Of a stretch of 64,000 nt of DNA, positions 33,038 to 43,681 are shown piece after piece. The stretch lies in NCBI GenBank assembly GCA_016630905.1, contig WBMQ01000009.1, positions 496,001 to 560,000 of the forward strand, in the 5' to 3' direction. The stretch's first letter is position 1; every line of letters begins with the position of its first letter. Under the pieces are notes generated by a model. The model had not been told where the DNA came from, searched no databases, and saw only the letters and a list, made by a program, of their open reading frames with translations. A program made the translations under genes and the position numbers. The DNA comes from Capillidium heterosporum (Eukaryota > Entomophthoromycota > Entomophthoromycetes > Entomophthorales > Capillidiaceae).

Positions 33038-33487
33038 ACTTGTTAGCATTTAGAATAAAATTTAGAATTTTTATGCTTGTATTTTTATAAATATATATAT
33101 TCACAGCTCGATATATAATAAATCTAGTAACCATATTTGTATATATTGCCGCTCTATGCTTAAATAAACGATTTATTCTGACTCTGATACCTCGGAGGCG
33201 GTTGCCGGGCTATTTGAGGCTAATCATTTAATTCGACATTAGATGGTGTTTGAAGCCAAGAAGCAAGTCTTAATAAACTGTCGATCGAAGAGTCCGAAGT
33301 TGTGAAAATAATGATTTATTACCGAAGCTTGGATGAGGTGGAACCCGATATAATCTGGTATCTAATTATACTTTTTAACTAAAAAGCTACTACGTTGATT
33401 TGGACAATGGTTCTCAATATAAGACCTGAAGCCTTGAATAATGCCACTAGGAAGCTAAAGTCTATAGTATTTGCTAGTTTGTATATA

Positions 33488-34175
33488 CTAGGCTTTATTT
33501 GGCATATAATAATTCTACAATGTCGAGTGCTTTTGTTTAAATTCGATGAATAGCCCTTCACCTTTGAAGGCCCATGTTTTTATTGAACTTTGGCTATGGA
33601 GAACTTGAAACTTCAAGCTGGATTGATAATTAAAAGGTGTACTATTTAATACATATATATATCACATTTAAACATGTTTTCGATATTTTTTGCTTTTATC
33701 GATATTATTAAGCTGGCATTTATTTAAGTATTAAATTTTCCTAACCAACTCTCATCTCCTTTGAATTCTATCATTTTACTTATATGGAAGCAAAAACTCA
33801 AAATATTATTTTAATTAATATATGTAACTGTGTATATACATATGCCAACGTCAATATATATATACGTAATACGATGCATTTAATTCCTATAAACGTTTTG
33901 CCATTGCAACTTGCAAAGTTTGGTCAACTGCATTTTAGTCAGCTAAAACTGGAAATCCAAAATGGGAATGCAAATTGGCTCCAACTTCAAGAAAACTAAT
34001 AATTATTTGAGAAAACCAATTTCACGTTATAAAGTTAGATTCTTCTTTCAACGTGAGGTAACCTTAATGAAATTTTGTTAATTGGATGCAACCAACTACT
34101 TTTTCAATCCAACATACCGAATTCAAGTACATGGAAGACTAAATATTTATGATGAGTAGATTCAGTTAGAACACC
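33488..34175. other. intergenic
   Basis: AT-rich flank between the KU5 arm and RPL29. No gene recognised. Confidence 0.5.
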
Positions 34176-34433
34176 ATGTCTAAATCAAAGAACCATACGA
34201 ACCACAACCAGAACCGCAAAGCTCACCGCAACGGTATCAAGAAGCCCAAGTCTTTCCGTTACTCTTCCAACCGTGGTGTAAGTTTTTATAATTTGATTAC
34301 TGCTTTTTTAATTTGAAGGATGTATTTTAATTTATGTTGGTAGGTTGATCCCAAATTCTTGCGCAACCAGCGTTACGCCAAAGCCGGTAACTTCACCTCT
34401 TTGAAGGCCAAGGCTGTTGAAGCCAAGGAATAA
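34176..34433 (+). CDS. RPL29: 60S ribosomal protein eL29
   Basis: Two exons, 34176-34277 and 34344-34433, separated by a 66-nt intron. The product of 63 residues begins [20 protein letters not shown], then [20 protein letters not shown] and [10 protein letters not shown], the classic eL29 pattern of a short, very basic protein on the large subunit. The length matches fungal eL29 (about 60 residues). The intron position after the Gly preceding VDPKF is inferred from GTAAGT and TAG and by the clean reading frame. Confidence 0.93.
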
Positions 34434-35245
34434 CTTGCTAATTTTTATAAATTATAAGCGATAAAAGTATCTGTAAGTTTTTATTAGCGTCTGGATTTTA
34501 TATAATGTCATTTTATCATAGCCAATTACTTTAATTTGGGTTTTAAAAATTTTGATAATTCTATTAACTAAACCCCTCTTGCCATTTACTTAACACTGCA
34601 TACGTATACCCATCTCTTTAATCAGATTTTTTGGCTTTGATAATTTGGTAGTATGACTTTTTACTATTTCTAGAATCAATATTAAATGATACTACCTCCA
34701 TTTGCCTTTATTCTACACTTTTCCTTAGATTATGTTAGATAAAAGTATAGAGTAAATCCAAGCAGAGGTAGTATAAGTTTAAATCGTAGTTATTTAAATT
34801 GAGAATAAGTTTTATTAAGCTCAACCTATTTAGTTTAGATTCTATACCGTATTTTTTAGTAAATATCTAAATTTAAAGTATATTGTATTTTAAACGTTCT
34901 ATTAGAATTTATACTATAGCTAGCATATGTATTATATTTGTATATTCCTATTATCATGCTGAAAACAGGTGCAAAAATTGGATAGCGTTTTGATATCTCT
35001 GAACATAAAAATGTCATTATTTAAATATCAAGAACTTTGAACCATATTCAATACATATTTTTATAAAAGTTACTTTATTTCATCATTATATTTATCAAGA
35101 CCATATTAAATGATATCTTCGGTTTGTTATGAAGCCTACTAACTTTACAGTTCGAAGTTCTTAAGTCTAACTATTACATATACTATAGAAGTTGATATAC
35201 AATAAGTTGTTGCCAACTTCGATACTAGTTTATTAAAACATACAT
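34434..35245. other. intergenic
   Basis: AT-rich, convergent 3' ends of RPL29 and DNMT2. No gene seen. Confidence 0.5.
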
Positions 35246-36727
35246 CTAAGATAATAGATAAGCTATCAGCTTAGATACCACTTCGACGTTCAAGGCATTG
35301 CCTAACAACCGATATCTCTGTTTTAAACTGACATCGATAGGGAAGTTCAACTGGTTCTCTGGGAAGCCCATAAGTTTAGCTACCTCAAACTCGGTAAAAT
35401 ATCTATATCTATCTACACTAGTTCCATCTTCCTTCTATACATTAAAATTGTTAAGCTAATATACATCTTGATAACGTTACCAGAGTCTCTAATTTAAGTA
35501 TAGAGCCGGTAGCTTGAGCATATGCAGTGTAGCCTTTAAGTCAAGAGTTGATAAGTATAAGGAGGCTTGGTAGAAAAAGTGGTTACCTTTCGTAAAGCAG
35601 TTTGTGTTGTTGCTGGTTGGGGTTTTGATATCTATCGAAAATATAAATAATGTATTAAGACAACTACTCACCTATAACTTCTAAATATTTATCTAAAACC
35701 TAAAATGATACACTGTTAACAATGAAATATATCAGCAGAAGTTACTTTATCCGGTACTCCATACTTATCGAATAGTTCCATGTTGTTTAAATTGGGACCC
35801 AAGAACTGTTGTAAAGTTGGTGGCTGTTGGTTCGGTTCCATCTTTAAAACTTTGGTCCAAACTTCATTCCAAACTCCATCGTCTAAAACTTTATATCAGT
35901 AAACAAATATAAATAAAAAGAGCCTACCCATATCAACACAACTACTGCTATTAAAAATCTGTTTATCTAACTTATCAACTTGAAGTTTGCCTATAGATTT
36001 ATGTTTCGCAACTAAATAGTATCTCAACCTCGAATTGGGGATGTTTAGGTCCTTTGGGTTGATCAGAAACTGTTGATAGTGATAATTGCAGTTATCTAAG
36101 GTGGACAGCAAAGTTGAATATACATCGGATAATTCAAATCCTTTAACATTTTCAATAACTAGATATTCCAACTTGCTCTTGTCGTCGAGTTTCGGTAGCA
36201 GTGATAGGAAATTTAAAAACGAGATGCACCGGTTATCTTTACCACCTTGCTCTTTACCCACCCTCGTAAATGGTTGGCATGGAGGTGACATTAGCATAAC
36301 ATTTCCTTTGTAACTGGTAAACTTCTTAAATGTTAGGCTATCCAAGTTTATCTATAGTAAAAATTAAGAATTTCGAAGAAAAGGGAGTAGTTACTGGCTT
36401 CGGGGTATCTTTAAAGTTATATTGGTAAACTCTGTTTGCTATATCATTGATATCAACGGTTAACTTAAAGTTGCTTTGGTAGGAGATTGGAGAAGTCGAA
36501 TTTGAAATTGCCCTTTCGAAGCTGTATCTCTAAAATATAAATAAGCTTACGTTTAAATATCTGTTACCATTCCACCTATAACTGCATTAGTATAGAACTA
36601 TAAAATGAGGGTTACCTATTCCACTATAAAACTCCAATACATTAAAACATTTATCGGTTGCAAGTTCTTCCGATTTATTTCCATTGACATCGCTACTCTC
36701 GACAAAATCACCTTTCAAAACTTCCAT
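35246..36727 (-). CDS. DNMT2: DNMT2/TRDMT1 tRNA (cytosine-38-C5) methyltransferase
   Basis: Nine exons, 376 residues after joining, with eight introns of 38-53 nt. Motif I EFYSGIGGMRYSFERA; motif IV PPCQPFTR with catalytic Cys at about residue 110; motif VI ENVKGFE; motif VIII around NSRLRYY; the Dnmt2-specific CFT segment NCFTKGYTAYAQATGS; and motifs IX/X LKQRYRLLGNALNVEVV at the C-terminus. In Dnmt2 enzymes the target is C38 of tRNA-Asp rather than DNA. Exon 2 is only 8 nt (36568-36575), supplying the Gly-Gly-Met of motif I. The start lies just 52 bases after the stop of ALG2 on the same strand, so promoter sequence must overlap the ALG2 3' region or the two are co-transcribed. Confidence 0.93.
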
Positions 36728-36778
36728 ATTCCAAAAATTTTAAAAAACTAAACTTTCGATTTAAGTCCAAAATTTATT

Positions 36779-38346
36779 TTACTCTACGAGCTTAACCCTA
36801 AAGAACTCCACAAGGATCCAAGGGCATATAATAACCAAGGTGACAATACTAAACAGCATTCTTAAAGTAACACCCAGAACACCGAATGTTTCCTCCTCGT
36901 CCTTGGAGGTAGCAACTTCTACGACAACTTCGTTCAGTTCGTTCTTAAAGTTTTGCAACGAGAACAAGTTGGTAACCCGCTCATTCCCGTTAGTTCCAAA
37001 CTGAGTTCGCAATTTCTCATCAGTGATCAGGATCTTCAACTTGGAAGCTATAAGCTCGGGGACATCGTCTACCAGGTAGCCAGTTTCATTATTCAAAACG
37101 GTTTCCTTAGGTCCGGCCGAGTCGATGGCGATGACAGGCAGCTTACAATACATAGCTTCAATCGGTACGATACCAAAATGTTCCCCCTTAGGCGTGTAGA
37201 TCAAGACTTTAGAGTTGAAAAGCAGGAAGGATCTTTGAGCTTCATCGAAGGATGGAAGGAATAAGATTTGGGTTGTTGGAGGTACCTTTGAATCTTCGGT
37301 TCTATATTTTATAAAGGTTTCAAACCCTAGATCTAAGGATAGGCGGTTAAGCTCTTCGAGGTGCTCCAAGTTTTCCAAGTTGTTTGGATCGTATCCACCT
37401 ACATAAAATCATTAATAAAATGTATATAAAGTATATAAGTTTACCTGCAATAATCAATCTTAACTTGCTGAACTGTTCGGTATCTAAAGTTGACTTCAAC
37501 TCATTGAAAGCCTGGATGGCAAGTTGGATGTTCTTCTTTCGTTCAAATCGATTTATACTGATAATTAAATCCTTGTTTCTAAAACGGTAGGCAGGTAAGT
37601 CATATAAAGTTAAATGAAGAGCCTTACCCTTTAAGTTGCAAAATATCTCTAGTCATCTCGTTCCTCTTCAATTCCTTGTAGAGTGCAGTGTTAATGCTTG
37701 GATAAAGTACTTCAACTTTGTTAAAATCCAAACTTTTAAAGGTGTCCTTTACGACCGACAAAGTAAATTTACTATTGACCAAAATTTTGTCGGCTTGACC
37801 TTTTAAACTGTGAATAAAGAGGTAAATATAATAGGCATGCTTACTTATAGACCATTCTTCAAGGGCATCCAACGGGTATCTATACAGCATTTTCAACCAA
37901 TTCTTCCTATCAGTCAACAGCAAGTCAGGATAGTGACAGTAAAACAAGACCTAGCAACAAAATGTAAATATATAACAACAATTATAAGATAAGATAATTA
38001 CCTTAAAACCGAATAATTTCAAAATAGGTATGCCTATAGGAACTTGATCCAAAACGAACACTTCAGCTTGCCAGTCATGAGTTATCAAAAAGCCAACCAA
38101 GATAATCTGCCTAATGTAAGCAAAGATAGCTTTACCTAAACCAAATAATTGAGCAGGGAAGCTGTCACCAACAACTGTAACTTTCAAGCTGCCATCTATC
38201 GTTTCTTTGAAGCAATGGGTTTTGGAATGGTAGGAGGTGAATATGTGGATGTTGTGGTGCTTGTGCTTCAAACTCAAAGCTGAATCGACAATTAACCTTT
38301 CAGCTCCTCCAATACCTAAGTCGGGGTGTATGAAACTAACCTTCAT
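36779..38346 (-). CDS. ALG2: ALG2 alpha-1,3/1,6-mannosyltransferase
   Basis: Five exons joining to 458 residues; introns of about 51, 45, 49 and 46 nt. Start placed at the Met of MKVSFIHPDLGIGGAERLIVD, the near-invariant Alg2 N-terminus; an in-frame ATG at 38430 would add 28 residues. Other hallmarks: FYCHYPDLLL, EEWSISQADKILVNSKFT (this exact length needs the 45-nt intron 37800-37844, although that stretch is also open), VLYPSIN, INRFERKKN, IIAGGYD, and the GT4 donor site HFGIVPIEAMYCKLPVIAIDSAGPKETV with the E-x7-E motif. The C-terminal 35 residues are a membrane segment. It adds the second and third mannose to dolichol-linked oligosaccharide on the cytosolic ER face. Confidence 0.94.
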
Positions 38347-38880
38347 AGCTCGGTAACTATTTCCGTTTCTCATGTATCTGCTAGTTAAACTGAAAGTTGC
38401 AGTCCAATCTGAGAAGTTGGGCTTTATCATTTTTCCGAGCTTGCAGAATTTCTCTACGTCATTTTGATAGCTTATCTAAAAACTGGTAGCTAATAGGGTT
38501 TAGTTATTTGAAAGAATAATTGGCATAGTAATTGCTACAGATTTTAAGGATTGGTAATGGATAGTTGCATACTTTCTGTGAAATTAAAAGTATATATTTA
38601 TAAGCAAATTTGAAGTAGATTTGAAATAAGTTTCCGAAACTTCAAATCTGGTGGAATAATAAATTTCTGTAACGTTACATCTCACATTCAGTTAGATGAA
38701 ATATTTATACCTATATTTACGAGTAGAGTATCAACTAAATTAAATATCAATGCCAATTGATATTTAAAATACATAGTTTAATTTCTTGATATACAAATAT
38801 GCAATTTGAGTTATATGCAGTACAATAATACTTTATTGAAACAAAATATATAGCAGGTATTAGAATCACACACTACTACA
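38347..38880. other. intergenic
   Basis: Promoter region of ALG2 and 3' flank of the GST gene. Nothing else recognised. Confidence 0.5.
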
Positions 38881-39789
38881 TTATTTTTGCACCTGATCCT
38901 TCAAGATCCAAGCGGCAGTATCCTTAGCCTGCTTTTCAGCCGCATTCTTATCATTCAACATAATCTTCAGTCTATCTGGAGTAGGGATATTCAGTCCTTT
39001 GGAGAAGGCAGGCTGAGATTCTAGACGTTGGATCCAGCTGCTTACTTGAGGATAGGGTTCCAAGTCGACCCCAAGCAAAGGTGCGAATCGAATCCTTTGA
39101 ATTTCAATTAGTATATAAACGCTACAAAATAAAGTACCATGGGAATAATGAAAGTTCAGCAACCGTTACTTGATTGTTGACTAAGTACTCCTTTCCTTGA
39201 AGTCGTGATTCAATAACCTAGCACAATTTGAAAGTTAATAAATTAAATATTGTAAGACCATACTGATAGTAAACGGGCACTTTCACCTTGATAACGTTTG
39301 ATATCATATTGAATCTTTTCAGGGGCGTAGCGGAAGAAGTGGTTGGCTTGGCCGAACATAGGACCAACTCCACCCATCTGAAACATAAGCTGAATTGAAG
39401 CTTAATTCTAGAACTCACAAAAGTAAAGTTTACCCATTGGATAGCTTCGGATCGTAGCTTTGGATCTTTAGGCAGTAACTTATACTCGGGATCGTAGTTT
39501 TCGGTCAAGTACAGTAAAATGGCACCTGATTCAAACACTGCAAAGTCTCCATTGGTATGGTCAACTATAGCTGGAATGCGACCGTTGGGGTTGATCTTCA
39601 AAAACCACTCTTCCTTTTGTTCGTTGGCACTGAAGGATAAGGTTTGAATCTTGTAAGGCAGGTTTAAAAGTTCAAAGGCTATCGTCACTTTGTGGCTGTT
39701 TGGAGTACCTATACAAGGGACATATGTTAAGACAATGTATGTTAAAATGAAGTACCAACTGTGTACAAGGTAATGTTGGGAGTTGACAT
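38881..39789 (-). CDS. glutathione S-transferase, Ure2p/nu-like
   Basis: Five exons or so, about 220 residues. Exon 1 starts at ATG 39789 ([12 protein letters not shown]), then [21 protein letters not shown], a thioredoxin-like N-domain with the Ser/Asn region of Ure2-type GSTs. [11 protein letters not shown] carries the cis-Pro, and [14 protein letters not shown] carries the glutathione-binding Glu-Ser. The helical C-domain has [34 protein letters not shown] and [17 protein letters not shown]. The join PW-IRFAP spans an intron near 39085-39128. No prion-like N-terminal tail, so it is an enzyme-type rather than a Ure2-regulator-type member. Likely cytosolic detoxification or disulfide reductase activity. 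Confidence 0.9.
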
Positions 39790-39867
39790 ATTTAATATAA
39801 GCTGAAGGCTAGATAGTTAAATTGCTAGAAGAGATGTAACCAAAGTTTGTGTTTATATAAAGTTTCG

Positions 39868-40683
39868 ATTAATAATACTTGGTATGATGGAGTGTTTGAA
39901 AAATTGGGAATCGGGAAACCACAAAGTGTTCCGTACCATCAAATTCAGTTATACTGGTGCATATTACTAGTGCAGCTACATATGGTCACAATTTCAAGAT
40001 CACTATATTTTATAAAACAGTTATCCTAACAACTGATAGCCGGATAGGCGGGTTAAAAAGTATAATTACCTATATATAAATAGAATATATATTAGTTCTA
40101 TCAAGATGGTTATTTACATTAGTAATATAATAGGAATATACAAAAATTAGCTAGTTGACATTTTATGGATGTTTCGGGATATGTAGCAGTACTTTCCAAG
40201 TCTATTTGACAAGGTTTTTATTAGTAATTCTTGGTACAATGAAGTATTTAAAAATTTTGGAATCGGGAAACCACAAAGTGTTCCGTACCATCAAATTCAT
40301 AGTTATACTGATGCATATCACTAGTGTTCTGCGAAACAAATCATGATTCCCTACATTTTCTAATAAAATGTAATTTTGTGTTGAATAGTTGGTTAAACTT
40401 GAAGAATTATGATTTGTTTTGCAGAACACTATATATTACTGATGTGGCTACATATAATTACAATTTCAAGATCACTATATTTTATAAAATAGCTATCCTA
40501 ACAACTGGTAGCCGGACAGGCGGGTTGAAGAATATATTTAGCTATGTATAAATAGAATATATGGTAATTCTATTAATATGGTTATTTACACTAGTAGTTT
40601 AATAGGATTATACAAAAATTAGCCAGTTGATATTTTATGGACGTTTCGAGATATGCAGCAGTGCTTTCCATGTCTATTTGATA
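39868..40683. repeat. tandem duplication of an about 345-bp non-coding unit
   Basis: Unit 1 is about 39868-40210, unit 2 about 40219-40683. Shared landmarks include GGGAATCGGGAAACCACAAAG, CAAGATCACTATATTTTATA and GCCGGA(T/C)AGGCGGGTT in the same order. Identity is moderate, with scattered substitutions. Unit 2 is longer because it holds the 106-bp insertion at 40324-40429. Function unknown; no coding potential. Confidence 0.75.
40324..40429. mobile_element. 106-bp MITE with inverted ends and TA target duplication
   Basis: Present in unit 2 and absent at the same point in unit 1 of the tandem repeat, so the insertion is directly visible. It begins GTGTTCTGC and ends GCAGAACAC; the inverted ends continue for about 25 bases with two mismatches. 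TA on both sides (40322-40323 and 40430-40431) is the target duplication typical of Tc1/mariner elements. It has no coding capacity and would depend on a transposase elsewhere. Confidence 0.75.
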
Positions 40684-41049
40684 TTCTTCGAGTTGTATTG
40701 TGTCATTTACACTTGAGTAGTAATTTTTAGAATCCGTTTCAAAGTGATTAATATATAAAATTCGGTTTAACGGTATCATATTTAATAGTTTTGACTATTT
40801 TAGCGTACAGTTAATTTGGGATTTTAGCGTTCATTTTGAAATGAACTATCCAGTTTATCGGAAATGGTTCAAATCCCAATCTAGTAACTTATATGTTAAG
40901 TCAATAAACTTTTTGACATATTACCTGTGTCCAATAAATGAAGAATTAAATTTATGTCTTTAATGATAGTTACACAAATTTTCTAAACACGCTATATAAA
41001 CTGGCGCATCAACTCTCATATCAAATTTCACAACCTCAGTAACCCAAAT

Positions 41050-41486
41050 ATGAGTTCCCAACCATATTGCTCTCTCTTCTAGTTGCCATCATTCAATCTC
41101 TCCATTTACATTTTTCAACTCGAACGAGAGTGATAGTTCACGATCTCTTTCCAATAGCATGCAGGTGTAATCTAAAATCCCCAGTAGATGTAAAACTATG
41201 AGTTATAAACTGTTGAACCTGAGTAAGAGGAAGCTGACTTACAGCTTTGCTGGAGATCTACAGAAACACAACCAAAATGCTAGAAACAAGGAAAATATCG
41301 GAAGCAATACAACAATCACAGTTCACACAACTCTCTTGGACAAGAATAGAAATGGTAATAGGAACAATATATCACATACAGCCAGCGTTTTAATTCCAGT
41401 CAGTGGGAGCCGCACATCCAGCTCAAAATCCAACATCTGTCATGGTTGAGGTTGCACTTCCTAAGAGCACAATCAGCTCAGCATAG
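41050..41486 (+). pseudogene. possible decayed secreted-protein gene
   Basis: A TATATAAA at 40993-41000 stands 50 bases before an ATG, the same layout as the Kunitz genes. A hydrophobic segment (FPTILLSLLVAIIQSL) close to that ATG looks like a signal peptide but lies in another frame. Downstream a Lys/Asn/Thr/Ser-rich open frame (41198-41449) follows. Three frames would be needed, so if this is a gene it is broken; chance is a real alternative. Confidence 0.2.
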
Positions 41487-42369
41487 TCAGTTTATATCCC
41501 AGGAACTTAGCATGGTACCACCAAACTGGTTGAATAAGAATAATCAAACCAGTAAAATATAGATATATATCTACATCTCTCATTGGAGCCTAACTCAAAA
41601 TTAAATTATATTTAAATATATGATTTTATATGTAGCAGCTGCTTCTACATTGTACTTTTTATCCTTACCGCCTGTGTATTGCATGCCAAACATTTATTAA
41701 TGGATCGTATATCAAATTTAAAAGTCATTGTAAGTAGAATATCGTATAGTTTATCTTAAATAGTTCTATAAGATGTTTGAAACATCCATAGTTAAATTTA
41801 TATTGGCTGCATAGCTCTCACTGTCAAAAAGATATAATAAAAGCTTAAAATACCAGCTAGGGAAAAATAATTATCATTTTGTTTTGCAATTTGTAAATAC
41901 TTCATTCCACCATCAGTGTTATATAAATTACCTACGAGGTTCAGTCGACCCGTATGATCAAAATATCTAGGCATAGTTAGTTGATTCTATTTAAACTTTG
42001 AAGCTCTTCCAGCCTTCAAATGTACCTATAAGGTAGATTTAGTTTTCATATATACACTAATAGAAATTTTAGATGCAGTTTTAAATGTATCAAGCCTAAG
42101 TTCATTTCAGGTACAGCATAAAATATGCTTATTAATTTTCTAAACATTGGTGGTAAAGAAACATCGGATATATTATATATTGGATTGTTAAACATATGTA
42201 CCAACTTCATTTATGTACTATAAAAGTATGTTTTTATCTATATTGGTAACAGTGATTTAGACCTTATATCGAGTACTGATCGATATCTGAGTTAATTTTA
42301 TCTGCTAATCATCAAAAAATACCAAAGCCTAAATAAAAGATACAAACTATACATTTATTCTATAAAATA
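41487..42369. other. intergenic
   Basis: AT-rich 3' flank of KU6. No gene seen. Confidence 0.5.
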
Positions 42370-42957
42370 TCAACCATAAACCTTTGTAATTTTACAGGAA
42401 GCTTCACAAGATTCCTTGGTATGATAAGCCTGGCAACCGTCGTTACAACCTCCAAAAGTACCTTTGACACATTCCCCTTTGACAGGATCAAAGTGGTAGC
42501 TAACAAAAGCAGCTTTGCAGTTCCCAGTTTGAGTTTTGATGAAGCATGTGGCATGCATATCCTTATAATACGATTTGAAGGGAACGGGATGTTCGAGCTT
42601 ACATCCAGCTTGTTCGAATTGAGGTGGGGGTGGGTTCGGTGCGAAGAAAGCTACGTAGTGGCAACTACTTTCGCACTGCTTCTTGGTAGTGAAAGCTTGG
42701 CAACCGTCGCTACATCCTCCAAAATATGATTCTACGCAGGCACCTTGGGTTAAGTTGAAGTGGTAGCTTGGAAAGGCGGCCTTGCACCTTCCAGATTCTG
42801 TTTTCATAAAGCATTTTAAGGGAACTAGTTGGTAGGATTGAGGTAAGGCTCCATTGTGTTTGGCGATGCAACCTTTCTGACTAAAAGAGGTGTCGTATCG
42901 GTCAGTGGCAGCCCAAACGGCTGAGATAGCGATGAGAAATGCTAGCTTGAAATTCAT
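42370..42957 (-). CDS. KU6, secreted double-Kunitz protein
   Basis: 195 residues, signal peptide MNFKLAFLIAISAVWAA. Sister of KU5, sharing the PLKCFMK segment and a Pro-rich linker (APNPPPPQFEQAGC). Eight-cysteine spacing complete in both domains. P1 is Lys in both (SGRCKAAF and TGNCKAAF), the BPTI-like choice for trypsin-like proteases; P1' is Ala as in BPTI. It ends KITKVYG rather than the DV tail of KU1-KU4. A TATATAA box (42995-43001 on the opposite reading) lies about 40 bases upstream. Confidence 0.88.
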   Translation of the reverse strand: MNFKLAFLIAISAVWAATDRYDTSFSQKGCIAKHNGALPQSYQLVPLKCFMKTESGRCKAAFPSYHFNLTQGACVESYFGGCSDGCQAFTTKKQCESSCHYVAFFAPNPPPPQFEQAGCKLEHPVPFKSYYKDMHATCFIKTQTGNCKAAFVSYHFDPVKGECVKGTFGGCNDGCQAYHTKESCEASCKITKVYG

Positions 42958-43681
42958 ATTGTAACTCTAATTGTAAAATTGAGGAGGTTCATCCTTATAT
43001 AACAAGAACTCTGACAATTTTATGCTATAGGTTTGAGAATTGAAGCGACACTATAAAAAGCCCCTAATGTTGATTTCATAAACTATAAAAGGAGTACGAT
43101 TCAATAGTCTAAATCAATTTATAGTCGAAATTTGATGCCCCAGAAACATCGATACTTTCGATCCTTTATTTGGGTGGGAACTGAATGGGTCTTAGATTAA
43201 ATTTAGGTAGGCTTCAGAATTCTCAAAGTTTATAATTTTGCGAAAAGTGATAGTTGCTGAACTGATGTGATGTCTATCATAGATCGCAAGTTGATGGAAT
43301 TAAATATCTACAAATTGAGATAGAAGTGTAAATATAGGTCGTAAGCTAACATCGGATATGAAGCCGTCAAACAGTTGAAATGTGAATGGAGCTTATTAAA
43401 TTTGTCGTTGATATATGGGGTTACACCTTTGGGGGTAAAAACTGGTGACTAATAAATTTGCTTTTCTCAAACTATAAGTTTGTACTCCGTGTATTCCTAA
43501 GGGTGAAGCTATATACCAATAAAGAGTTACAATTTATGTATTCTATTTGTTAAGATAAACTTAGGAAGTTTACCCAATGATACTCCAATATTCACTAGAC
43601 TTAGCCTAAGCTCCAAAAGCTAGATAGAGTGAATGTTATTTTCTTATACCAATTTTTAGAGTTATTTTAAAGACAGAATAT
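42958..43681. other. intergenic
   Basis: KU6 promoter (TATA at 42995-43001) and AT-rich DNA up to the KU5 inverted arm. No gene seen. Confidence 0.5.

Larger units (their letters stand above)
31074..33487. repeat. inverted repeat around KU5, left arm
   Basis: 2.41 kb whose reverse complement is at 43682-46095 (coordinate sum 77169, 77168 outside one single-base length difference near 31713). Very few substitutions seen, for example near 33323. The arms flank 10.2 kb containing RPL29, DNMT2, ALG2, the GST gene and KU6. Confidence 0.92.

Noticed and set aside
37800-37844. Read-through of this open 45-nt stretch in ALG2
   Set aside because: Removing it gives GT-AG ends and restores the exact family length between EEW and ADKILVNS.
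40855-40885. tRNA-like B box (GGTTCAAATCC)
   Set aside because: No matching A box, anticodon arm or complementary acceptor stem in the 80 bases upstream.
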